DNA from: 13-2-20CM-68-14 sp046723355
Lineage (GTDB): Bacteria; Actinomycetota; Thermoleophilia; Gaiellales; Gaiellaceae
Reading direction: 5' to 3'
Length of the DNA stretch: 17,475 nt
Assembly (NCBI GenBank): GCA_046723355.1
Contig: JBKOUJ010000023.1
Span: 1-17,475, forward strand
The position numbers and the translations under genes are program-made. Below are positions 6,783 to 13,308 of the stretch, in pieces. The number at the start of each line of letters is the position of its first letter. The stretch's first letter is position 1. The notes below the pieces were generated by a model, which ran no database searches, had not been told where the DNA came from, and saw only the letters and a list, made by a program, of their open reading frames with translations.

Positions 6783-7673
6783 GACACGCGCCAGCTTGCC
6801 GCGTTCTGCGAGGTCGTCAACCGCGAGAGCTTCTCCCAGGCCGCTGAGCGGCTCGGGGTCACGCAACCGGCGGTCAGCCTTCAGATTCGGTCGCTCGAGA
6901 AGCGGCTGGGGACGAAGCTGCTCGACCGGTCGGGGCGGCGCGTCGAGCCGACCGAGTCGGGCCAGCGGCTCTACCGGGCCGCACAGCGGATGCTCGCGGT
7001 CGAGGGGCAGCTGCTCGACGAGCTCACCGGTGAGGACGGCACGCTGCGCGGGGAGCTCACGCTCGGCGCTTCGACGGGACCTGGAGGCACGGTCGTGCCC
7101 GTCCTGCTCGGTGAGTTCCAGCGCGAGCATCGGGAGCTCACGGTTGCTTTGTCGATCTCGGACACGAACCGCGTCATCGAGCAGGTCGCCCAGCGGGAGC
7201 TGGAGCTCGGGATCGTCGGCGCGTCGCCGCGGCACCGCGGCGTCGTCTTCGAGCCCTTCTTCCGTGACGAGGTGATTCTCGTCGTCCCGCCCGACCACCC
7301 GTTCGCCGGCAAGGAGGTCACGCTCGAACAGCTCCGGGAGGAGCCGCTGATCCTGATGCAGGAGGGCGCCGGCGTCCGCCAAGTGATCGAGGACGAGCTT
7401 CGCCGCGGGCCGGTGCGGCTGCGCGACCTCGATGTGCGGCTCGAGCTCGGCCTGCAGGAGTCGGTCAAGAGCGCGGCCGCGGCCGGCTTCGGCGTGACCT
7501 TCATCTCGCGCTCGGGCGTCGAGGCCGAGCTGGCCGCGGGCACGCTCGCCGCCGCCCGCGTGAAGGGGCTGGAGCCCGCGCGGGAGATCTCGCTCGTGCG
7601 CCCGGCCGGGCGCTCGCCGTCGCGGGCCGCCGAGGCTTTCGTGGAGTTCTCGCGTGCCAAGCTCGCGGCGTGA
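6780..7673 (+). CDS. LysR-family transcriptional regulator
   Basis: 297 residues, standard for the family. The N-terminal winged helix-turn-helix spans about residues 1-60: MDTRQLAAFCEVVNRESF, then SQAAERLGVTQPAVSLQIRSLEKRLG, then LLDRSGRRVEPTESGQRL. A linker helix (RAAQRMLAVEGQLLDEL) follows, and a periplasmic-binding-like effector domain from about residue 90 (GELTLGASTGPGGTVVPVLLGEF; ELELGIVG; VILVVPPDHPFAG). Overall it resembles the CysL/CbbR-like branch, but the inducer cannot be predicted. The start ATG is 8 nt after a -10-like CATAAT and lies within a T-N11-A palindrome, consistent with autoregulation. The stop codon overlaps the next start (GTGA, 7670-7673), so the regulator and the dehydrogenase-like enzyme are made together. 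In most LysR systems the target is divergent; here that would be the lipoprotein. Confidence 0.92.
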   Translation: MDTRQLAAFCEVVNRESFSQAAERLGVTQPAVSLQIRSLEKRLGTKLLDRSGRRVEPTESGQRLYRAAQRMLAVEGQLLDELTGEDGTLRGELTLGASTGPGGTVVPVLLGEFQREHRELTVALSISDTNRVIEQVAQRELELGIVGASPRHRGVVFEPFFRDEVILVVPPDHPFAGKEVTLEQLREEPLILMQEGAGVRQVIEDELRRGPVRLRDLDVRLELGLQESVKSAAAAGFGVTFISRSGVEAELAAGTLAAARVKGLEPAREISLVRPAGRSPSRAAEAFVEFSRAKLAA

Positions 7674-8632
7674 TCGTCCGCTGGGGCCTTGGTCAACTCC
7701 CGGAGCTGCTGCGAGAGCTCGGTATCGAGCGGCCGTTCCTCATCGCCAGCGAGCGCTGGTCGAAGCTCGATTTCCCGGCAGTCGGCCGCTGGAGCGTCGT
7801 GCCGAGCGATCGGATCGACGAGATCGCCGCTGGGACCGGCGGTTCCGACGGCCTGCTTGCGGTAGGCGGCGGCAGTGCGATCGACCTGGCCAAAGCGGTC
7901 TCTGTCGAGACCAGTCTTACCGTCGCCTCGGTCCCGACGACGTACTCGGGCTCCGAGTGGGCCCCGAGCTTCGGGATCAGAGACCCACAGCGCCGAATGC
8001 AGGGGGGCGGGGCGGGCGCGAAGCTCGCGGGAATCGTCTACGACCCCGATCTGACGCTCACACTCCCGCTCGAGGAGACCGTCGGCACGGCGATGAACGC
8101 CCTTGCGCACTGCGCGGAAGCGCTCTACGTGAAGGGCCGAAGCCGGGAGGCTGACGCGCTTGCGCTCGAAGGCGCTCGGACGATCAACGAGGCGCTTCCT
8201 CAGGTCGCCGCCTTCCTGGACGACCGGAAGGCCCGAACTCGACTCCTTGGGGGCGCGGACGCCGCCGGGCATGCGCTCGCGCTGGCGGGCCTCGGCCTAG
8301 GTCACGCGATGGCGCAGGCGATCGGAGGCCGCTACGGGCTCCCGCACGGCGCCCTGAACGCGATCTGCCTGCCCGCGGCGCTGCGGTTCAACGAACCGGT
8401 CGCCGGCGCGGAGATCGCTCGGTTCGGGGAAGCGCTGAAGACCGAGGATCCCGCGGCCGCCGTGAGCGAGCTCGCGCGGCTCGGCGGCTTCGGGCGGCTA
8501 CGCGATCTCGGCGTCCCGGCGGACGACTTACCTGCGCTGGCCGAGGCGGCGTCCGTACGCGGGGGTGCGAAAGCCAACCCTCGCCCGGCCATTCCGGCCG
8601 AGATCGAAGAGCTGCTCCGCGAGATCTTCTAG
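7670..8632 (+). CDS. Maleylacetate reductase / iron-containing alcohol dehydrogenase family protein
   Basis: 320 residues from GTG 7670, overlapping the lysR stop. The dinucleotide-binding GGGSAIDLAKAVSVET (about 66-81), VPTTYSGSEWAPSFGI, IVYDPDLTLTLPLEETVGTAMNALAHCAEALY and GHAMAQAIGGRYGLPHG are in the order of maleylacetate reductases (EC 1.3.1.32). Those enzymes use NAD(P)H to convert maleylacetate to 3-oxoadipate at the end of hydroxyquinol and chloroaromatic degradation. Compared with metal-dependent family members, the first ligand Asp is Asn (N143), as in maleylacetate reductases; H147, H212 and H226 are kept, while the His four residues after H212 is Gln (Q216). The N-terminus is shorter than usual (family about 350). 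No ring-cleavage dioxygenase or other aromatic gene is nearby, so the physiological substrate is uncertain; another small aldehyde or ketone is possible. The stop lies in an 18-bp palindrome. Confidence 0.75.
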   Translation: MIVRWGLGQLPELLRELGIERPFLIASERWSKLDFPAVGRWSVVPSDRIDEIAAGTGGSDGLLAVGGGSAIDLAKAVSVETSLTVASVPTTYSGSEWAPSFGIRDPQRRMQGGGAGAKLAGIVYDPDLTLTLPLEETVGTAMNALAHCAEALYVKGRSREADALALEGARTINEALPQVAAFLDDRKARTRLLGGADAAGHALALAGLGLGHAMAQAIGGRYGLPHGALNAICLPAALRFNEPVAGAEIARFGEALKTEDPAAAVSELARLGGFGRLRDLGVPADDLPALAEAASVRGGAKANPRPAIPAEIEELLREIF

Positions 8633-8639
8633 AAGATCT
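8622..8639. repeat. 18-bp perfect palindrome over the stop codon
   Basis: AGATCTTCTAGAAGATCT is its own reverse complement and has no spacer. It covers the last codons and TAG (8630-8632) of the preceding gene. Without a loop it is a poor RNA hairpin, so a DNA-binding site or chance are more likely than a terminator. It is unusually AT-balanced for its surroundings. Confidence 0.6.
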
Positions 8640-8651
8640 GAGACGACGCTC

Positions 8652-8678
8652 GCGGCCGGGTGACGGCGTCCCGGCCGC
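8652..8678 (+). terminator. Strong GC hairpin after the maleylacetate-reductase-like gene
   Basis: GCGGCCGGG (8652-8660) and CCCGGCCGC (8670-8678) form a perfect 9-bp GC stem with a 9-nt loop, 19 nt after the stop codon. A short T run (CCCCTTTTCC, about 8688-8697) follows some 10 nt later rather than immediately. It is a reasonable end for the lysR transcript and insulates the large regulator gene downstream. Confidence 0.55.
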
Positions 8679-8706
8679 TCGCGCGCGCCCCTTTTCCTCG
8701 GTTTCG

Positions 8707-8758
8707 CGGCTACTTCTGACTGACGGCTACTTCTGACTGACGGCTACTTCTCAACTGA
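8707..8758. repeat. Three tandem copies of a 17-bp unit
   Basis: CGGCTACTTCTGACTGA occurs twice in exact tandem (8707-8723, 8724-8740). A third 18-bp copy, CGGCTACTTCTCAACTGA (8741-8758), follows, and then the start of a fourth (CGG). The array is non-coding and lies 61-113 bp upstream of the large AfsR-type regulator gene. It may be replication slippage or a set of binding sites; 17 bp is about 1.6 helical turns, so alternate faces would be presented. Confidence 0.85.
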
Positions 8759-8781
8759 CGGCACGGCCAGCATCCCATCGG

Positions 8782-8801
8782 CCGCTTAAGCTCCGCTTAA
8801 G
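8782..8801 (+). promoter_or_regulatory. Direct repeat CCGCTTAAG x2, 11-bp pitch (SARP-like site)
   Basis: CCGCTTAAG (8782-8790) is repeated exactly at 8793-8801, one helical turn apart. SARP/AfsR-type regulators bind short direct repeats with 11-bp periodicity. The gene that starts 19 nt downstream encodes such a regulator, so autoregulation is a reasonable inference. No clear -10/-35 pair was identified, so the position of the repeat relative to the promoter is unknown. Confidence 0.5.
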
Positions 8802-8809
8802 GCTTGACG

Positions 8810-8816
8810 AAGGAGG
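8810..8816 (+). promoter_or_regulatory. Shine-Dalgarno AAGGAGG for the AfsR-type gene
   Basis: AAGGAGG ends 3 nt before the ATG at 8820. It is the clearest ribosome site at a transcription-unit head in this window, where most such genes look leaderless, and it fixes this start. Confidence 0.75.
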
Positions 8817-8819
8817 CGG

Positions 8820-11684
8820 ATGCCCGGCGAAAATCGGCTTGATTATGCGGTTTTGGGCCCGCTCGAGGTGCGGCGCGCGGACGAGGTTCTCGCCGTTTCG
8901 GGCGGCAATCCGCGCAAGGTTCTGCTGGCGCTTCTGATCGAGCCGAACCGATCGGTCGCCAACGAGCGCCTGATCGACGCGCTCTGGGGAGAGTCGCCCC
9001 CGCCGAAGGCGAGGAACGCACTCCAGGTACACGTTTCCACGCTTCGCGACGTGCTCGAGGGCGGCGCCGAGCGCGGGTCCGTGATCGCGACGACGCCGAC
9101 GGGCTACCAGCTGAACGCGCCGGAGGAGGCGCTCGACAGCAGGCGGTTCGAACGGCTTGCCGCGGAGGGGCGGGCGGCGCTCTTCGCCGGCGACTCCGCG
9201 GTCGCCGCCCGACTCCTGCAACAGGCCGAGGGGCTCTGGCGCGGGCCGGCTTTCGCGGACGTGGCGTACGACGATTTCGCGGCGCACGAGGCTGCGCGGC
9301 TCGAAGAGCTTCGGTGCGGCACGTTCGAGGATCTGGCCGACGCCGAGCTCGCGCTCGGCGATCACGACGAGCTGATTCCCCGCTTGCGTGCGTTCGTGGA
9401 CTCCGAGCCGCTCCGCGAGCGAGCGCGCGCGCAGCTGATGCTGGCCCTCTACCGCGCCGGGCGACAGTCCGCGGCTCTGGCCGAATACAGGTCAGCCCGG
9501 GAGACCCTGGTCGACGAAATCGGCATCGAGCCCGGGCCGGCGCTCCAGGCGCTGGAGCGGGCGATTCTCCAACAGGACGAGAGCCTTGCGGCACCGACGG
9601 CCCCTCGTGCTGCGAGGCGCGTCGACCTGCCGGCGCCGCCGACACCGCTTCTGGGACGCGAGGCCGAGTTGACCGAGGCGGTGGACCTGCTCCGATCCGG
9701 AGGCGCTCGCCTTGTGACGCTCACCGGTCCTGGAGGAATCGGCAAGACGAGGCTCGCGATCGAGGTCGCTCGCGCGGTCGCCTCGGCCGGGGCACGAGGC
9801 GCCGTCTTCGTCGATCTCGCGCACCTCTCGGACGCCGGTCTGGTCGCGCCGACAATCGCGAACGCGCTGCGGCTGAGCGTCGGGGGCCGTCCGGTCGAGG
9901 AGGCGCTCGCCGAGGCGCTGGCCCGGGATGCGCCGCTGCTCGTCCTCGACAACTTCGAGCAGTTGACCGACGCGGCGCCGCTGCTCGGCAGCCTGCTCGC
10001 GGCGTCTCCCGAGGCGCAGCTGCTCGTCACTAGCCGCGCCGTTCTGCACCTCGCCGGCGAGCACGAGTTCCCGGTCGGCCCGCTGGCGCTGCCGGCGCCG
10101 GCCGACGATGTGGATGCGGCTCGTGTGGCTCCCGCGGTCGCGCTCTTCGTCGCTCGCGCTCAGGCGGCGAGGCGCGACTTCGAGCTCTCGGCCGAGAACG
10201 TGGGGGATGTCGTCTCGCTCTGCGCCGCTCTCGATGCGCTGCCGCTGGCGATCGAGCTGGCGGCCGCACGCGTCAAGATCCTCAGCCCGGGCGAGCTGCT
10301 CGAGCGCTTCGGGAAGCGCCTGGAGCTGCCCGCCGCCGTCGCGGACGCTCCGGAGCGGCACCGCACGCTCCGCGCCGCGATCGACTCGAGCTACGAGCTT
10401 CTCGACGACACCGAGCGGGTGCTCTTCGCCCGGCTCTCCGTCTTTGCGGGCGGTTGGACGCTCGACGCCGCCGAGGCGGTCTGCTCGGCCGACGGAGAGA
10501 ACGTCCTGCCGGTTCTCGGCTCACTCGCCGACAAGAGCCTTGTCGCAGACGCAGGCGGCTACGAGCGTCGCTTCACGATGCTGCAGATCGTCCACGAGTA
10601 CGCGGTCGAGCGCCTCGAGGCGACCGGAGAGGGCGAAGGCCTCCCCCGACTGCACGCGGCCTACTTCGCCGGCCTTGCCGAGGAGGGCGAGCCGGAGCTC
10701 AACGGGCCGAGCCAGGACGTCTGGGCGGCACGCCTCGACGCCGAGCGCGAAAACTTCCGGGCCGCACTTGCCTTCGCGCTCGGCAGCGGCGACGGGTCGA
10801 CGGCGTTGCGCCTCGCCGGCGCTCTACGGCGGCTCTGGCAGCTTCACGCCGACCTGAGAGAGGGGCGGTCGGCGCTCGAGGCCGCGCTGGCGGCCGCGCC
10901 CGATGCTCCGCTCGTCTCGCGCGCGAAGGCGCTGAACGGGCTGGGCGTGCTGGCAGCGGAACAGGGGGACATCGACGCCGCGGAGCAGGCGTTCGAGGCG
11001 AGCCTCCAAGCCGCGCGCGAGCTCGACGACGACGCGCGGCGGATGGCGGTGCTCACGAATCTCGGCAACATCGCGCTCTTCCGGCAGGACTTCGACCGCG
11101 CGCGCAACCTCTACGAGGAGGGCGCCGAGCTTGCGTCCAGGCTCGGCTCGACGTTCAACGCGGCGACGGCGATGCACGACCTCAGCCTGATCGAGCTTGT
11201 GCTCGGGGACGTCGGCGCCGCGATCGAGCGCTGCGAAGAGGCGCTCGCGCTCGCACGCGTGGGCGGGACGCCCCAACTGGTTGCGGCGTGCCTGCGGTCG
11301 CTCGCAGCCGCGATCGTGATCCGCGGGGAGCTCGACCGCGCGCAGTCCCTGGTCGAGGAAAGCCTGTCGATCGTCCGCCGGCTCAACGAGCCGCGGGCCG
11401 TCGCCGAGTGCTTGGAGACCGCGGCCGGGATTGCCGCGGCCGGCGGCGAGGGGGCGCGGGCGGCCGCGCTGTTCGGAGCGGCCGAGGAAGTGCTGGCGTC
11501 GATCGGCGCGACGCGGACGCCGGAGCGCCAGCCCTGGATCGACGTCTACCAGGAGGCGGCGCGCCTGAAGCTCGAGCCGGGGCGCTTCGAGGAGGAGCAG
11601 GAGCGCGGGCGAGAGCTGCCGCTCGACGAGGCGATCGAGCTCGCGACTTCGCGACGCGTTGCCGTCAGCACTGGCGGGCGCTGA
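8820..11684 (+). CDS. AfsR/SARP-type regulator: wHTH + BTAD + NB-ARC-like ATPase + TPR
   Basis: 954 residues, close to the length of Streptomyces AfsR. Domain order: an OmpR-like winged helix (about 8-95: YAVLGPLEVRRADEVLAVSGG, RKVLLALLIEPN, LIDALWGESPPPKARNALQVHVSTLR); a bacterial transcriptional activation domain (about 100-255, with LWRGPAFADV and ALAEYRSARETLVDEIGIEPGPALQALE); and a STAND/NB-ARC ATPase beginning PLLGREAELTEAV, with Walker A GPGGIGKT (303-310), Walker B LLVLD (373-377) and LLVTSR. LPLAIELAAARVKIL and a winged-helix region (LFARLSVFAGGWTLDAAEAVC) follow, then TPR-like helices from about 660 (ALNGLGVLAAEQGDIDAAEQA, VLTNLGNIALFRQDFDRARNLYEEG). Such proteins are ATP-dependent cytoplasmic activators, often of secondary metabolism, with TPRs sensing a ligand or partner. 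No biosynthetic cluster is adjacent, so the target is unknown. The 3' end overlaps the convergent minus-strand gene by 20 bp. Confidence 0.92.
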   Translation: MPGENRLDYAVLGPLEVRRADEVLAVSGGNPRKVLLALLIEPNRSVANERLIDALWGESPPPKARNALQVHVSTLRDVLEGGAERGSVIATTPTGYQLNAPEEALDSRRFERLAAEGRAALFAGDSAVAARLLQQAEGLWRGPAFADVAYDDFAAHEAARLEELRCGTFEDLADAELALGDHDELIPRLRAFVDSEPLRERARAQLMLALYRAGRQSAALAEYRSARETLVDEIGIEPGPALQALERAILQQDESLAAPTAPRAARRVDLPAPPTPLLGREAELTEAVDLLRSGGARLVTLTGPGGIGKTRLAIEVARAVASAGARGAVFVDLAHLSDAGLVAPTIANALRLSVGGRPVEEALAEALARDAPLLVLDNFEQLTDAAPLLGSLLAASPEAQLLVTSRAVLHLAGEHEFPVGPLALPAPADDVDAARVAPAVALFVARAQAARRDFELSAENVGDVVSLCAALDALPLAIELAAARVKILSPGELLERFGKRLELPAAVADAPERHRTLRAAIDSSYELLDDTERVLFARLSVFAGGWTLDAAEAVCSADGENVLPVLGSLADKSLVADAGGYERRFTMLQIVHEYAVERLEATGEGEGLPRLHAAYFAGLAEEGEPELNGPSQDVWAARLDAERENFRAALAFALGSGDGSTALRLAGALRRLWQLHADLREGRSALEAALAAAPDAPLVSRAKALNGLGVLAAEQGDIDAAEQAFEASLQAARELDDDARRMAVLTNLGNIALFRQDFDRARNLYEEGAELASRLGSTFNAATAMHDLSLIELVLGDVGAAIERCEEALALARVGGTPQLVAACLRSLAAAIVIRGELDRAQSLVEESLSIVRRLNEPRAVAECLETAAGIAAAGGEGARAAALFGAAEEVLASIGATRTPERQPWIDVYQEAARLKLEPGRFEEEQERGRELPLDEAIELATSRRVAVSTGGR

Positions 11685-12018
11685 GCGTGCCGCCGGGGCC
11701 GGCGTCGTAGAGGACGCCGGCGTCTGTCGCGACCTGGAGGCAGAAGCTCGTCGGCTCCGCGTGGACGAGCGTCACGCCCTGGACGCCGGTGACCGTTGCG
11801 CCAACGAAGCTGGCGTTCTCGGCCTGGTACGCCGCGAGCTCGCGTTCGGCCTGCATGGCGTCCGCGGCCGACGCGGCGGCCTGTGCCTGCTGGACGAGCG
11901 GGCTCTTGTCCGGGCTCGAGGGTTTCGATCCGCCCCTGCCGAGCTGGGATGAGAACAGCACGCCGGCGAGCACGAGGCTGACGACGAGCGAGACGATTCC
12001 GAGGCCGCTGCGGGTCAC
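11665..12018 (-). CDS. Small membrane-anchored pilin-like protein, function unknown
   Basis: 117 residues from GTG 12018. The frame stays open upstream to a stop at 12085-12087 but contains no other start codon. One N-terminal hydrophobic helix (GLGIVSLVVSLVLAGVLF, about residues 5-22) is followed by a Gly/Ser/Lys linker, an Ala/Gln-rich helix (VQQAQAAASAADAMQAERELAAYQAENASF), and a short beta-rich end with two cysteines (SFCLQVAT ... LSARQC) and YDAGPGGT. The layout matches small pilin-like proteins of actinobacteria: helix, AAYQAENASF-type turn and disulfide-closed beta region. The GFTLIE-type prepilin peptidase site is absent, so it is probably membrane-bound rather than a processed pilin. 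The 3' end overlaps the AfsR-type gene by 20 bp in convergent orientation; the promoter region is shared with the divergent flavoprotein operon. No Shine-Dalgarno is seen. Confidence 0.6.
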   Translation of the reverse strand: MTRSGLGIVSLVVSLVLAGVLFSSQLGRGGSKPSSPDKSPLVQQAQAAASAADAMQAERELAAYQAENASFVGATVTGVQGVTLVHAEPTSFCLQVATDAGVLYDAGPGGTLSARQC

Positions 12019-12071
12019 CGGCTCGTGATCGGCGGCGGCGCTGGAGTCCTTGAGCGAGCGATAAGGTTTAA

Positions 12072-12088
12072 CTAATGAGTTGTATTAG
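12072..12088. promoter_or_regulatory. Inverted repeat CTAAT-N7-ATTAG between divergent genes
   Basis: This AT-rich palindrome is the only AT-rich spot in the 96-bp gap between the minus-strand pilin-like gene and the flavoprotein operon. It covers the position expected for the -35 element of the plus-strand promoter (-10 at 12100-12105). A dimeric regulator bound here could block the operon; the regulator is unknown. Confidence 0.4.
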
Positions 12089-12099
12089 GGACATGGTGG

Positions 12100-12105
12100 T
12101 AGACT
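12100..12105 (+). promoter_or_regulatory. -10-like hexamer TAGACT of the flavoprotein-sulfur operon
   Basis: TAGACT fits TANNNT and ends 10 nt before the ATG at 12115, with no Shine-Dalgarno between them. The operon mRNA would therefore be leaderless or nearly so. No standard -35 is visible. Confidence 0.5.
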
Positions 12106-12114
12106 CGACCGATC

Positions 12115-13308
12115 ATGGCTGACCCCGTGTCCGTCGACGTGCTCGTGGTGGGAAGCGGCGCCTCCGGGCTTGCCGCAGCCGTGTCCGCGCACCGGGCCGG
12201 CGCCAGTGTCGCGCTCGCGGCGAAGGGCTCGGTCCAGTCTTGCAACTCGGCGAAGGCTCAGGGCGGCATCCAAGCGGCGTTCGGGGCGGACGACTCGCCG
12301 GAGCAGCACGCCGAGGACGTCTGGAAGAGCTCTCACCAGACCGCCGACCGCAGGCTCGTCGAGGTGTTGACGGGCGAGGCCCCGGGCGCGATCCACTGGC
12401 TCGAGGAGCTCGGTGTTGAATTCACTCGCGAGAACGGGGGCTACAGGCTCGCCAAGTGCGGCGGCGCGTCGAGGAAGCGTCTGCTCCAGGTCGGCGACCG
12501 AACGGGGCACGCGATCACGAAGGCGCTGCGCGACGCGGTCGAGGCTTCGCCGGTCAAGACGTTCGCGAAGGCGCCGCTCAGGTTGCTCGAGCCGTCGGCG
12601 ACCGGCTGGCGGGCAGTTTGCGGCGAGCACGTGATCGACGCCGGCGCAGTCGTCCTCGCGGCCGGGGGACGCTGCTACCGCGAGGCCGAGGAGCGCGGCG
12701 AGCTCTCGACCAACCATCCCGGCGCGACCGGCGAGGTCACGCGGATCGCACTCGAGCTCGGCGCCGAGGCGCGCGACCTCGACGCGCTCCAGTACCACCC
12801 GAACGGCGGCGCGTGGCCGGCAAACATGCAGGGCTATTCCATCCCGGAGACGACGCGCGCCTACGGTGCGACGCTCTTGAACGCCGAGGGCGAGGAGTTC
12901 ACCGACCCGCTCGGGCCGCGCGACGAGGTCTCGCAGGCGATCTTCGACGAGGTGGCGGCAGGGCGCGGCGTCGAGACTCCCGACGGCCGTCCTGCGGTCT
13001 ACCTGGACACGACCCGGATTCCCGAGGCCGACGCCGACGTGTCACTGCCGTACATGGTGCGCCGGTACCGTGCGGCGGGCGTCGACCCGCTCGAGGAACC
13101 GATCCTGACCTACCCAGTGCTCCACTACCAGAACGGCGGTCTCGTCATCGACGAGCACGGCGAGACCACGCTCGAGGGGGTGTTCGCCTGCGGCGAGATC
13201 GCCGGCGGCACGCACGGACGGAACCGGATGATGGGCAACAGCCTTCTCGAATGCACGGTCTTCGGACGCCGTGCCGGGAAGGTGGCATTCGAGAAGGCTA
13301 GGACATGA
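12115..13308 (+). CDS. Soluble fumarate reductase/succinate dehydrogenase-type flavoprotein
   Basis: 397 residues. It opens with the FAD dinucleotide motif VDVLVVGSGASGLAAA (GxGxxG 13-18) and has AQGGI, LDALQYHPNGG, IPETTRAYGATLLN, LHYQNGGLVID and GEIAGGTHGRNRMMGNSLLE. The His of QYHPNG, Arg of TTRAYGA, His of LHYQNGG and Arg371 of HGRNR correspond to the substrate-binding and proton-transfer residues of the fumarate reductase/SdhA/NadB family, so it should handle C4-dicarboxylate-like substrates. Asn stands where SdhA carries the covalent-FAD histidine, so FAD should be non-covalent. The helical C-terminal domain of SdhA/NadB is missing: the protein stops right after VFGRRAGKVAF. No iron-sulfur or membrane subunit gene is adjacent, so a soluble enzyme is expected. 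The stop overlaps the next start (ATGA, 13305-13308). Candidate activities are fumarate reduction, L-aspartate oxidase-like oxidation, or reduction of a sulfonated analogue (see findings). Confidence 0.82.
   Translation: MADPVSVDVLVVGSGASGLAAAVSAHRAGASVALAAKGSVQSCNSAKAQGGIQAAFGADDSPEQHAEDVWKSSHQTADRRLVEVLTGEAPGAIHWLEELGVEFTRENGGYRLAKCGGASRKRLLQVGDRTGHAITKALRDAVEASPVKTFAKAPLRLLEPSATGWRAVCGEHVIDAGAVVLAAGGRCYREAEERGELSTNHPGATGEVTRIALELGAEARDLDALQYHPNGGAWPANMQGYSIPETTRAYGATLLNAEGEEFTDPLGPRDEVSQAIFDEVAAGRGVETPDGRPAVYLDTTRIPEADADVSLPYMVRRYRAAGVDPLEEPILTYPVLHYQNGGLVIDEHGETTLEGVFACGEIAGGTHGRNRMMGNSLLECTVFGRRAGKVAFEKART

Noticed and set aside
6761..6862. 34-residue upstream extension of the lipoprotein gene
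   Set aside because: It would bury the lipoprotein signal peptide inside the protein and overlap the divergent lysR coding region.
6971..8272. 433-codon minus-strand frame over lysR and the reductase-like gene
   Set aside because: It spans two well-supported genes in antisense and is Ser/Arg/Pro-rich with no recognisable domain.
8707..8758. Short CRISPR-like array
   Set aside because: The units are contiguous without spacers and only 17-18 bp long, and no cas gene is present.
10454..11710. 418-codon plus-strand frame inside the AfsR-type gene
   Set aside because: It is in another frame of a gene with intact wHTH, BTAD, ATPase and TPR domains. Its translation is mostly Arg/Gly/Ala, a GC-rich artefact.
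12115..13308. Flavoprotein as a truncated pseudogene of succinate dehydrogenase
   Set aside because: All active-site motifs are intact, the frame is coupled by ATGA to the next gene, and some family members naturally end at this point.
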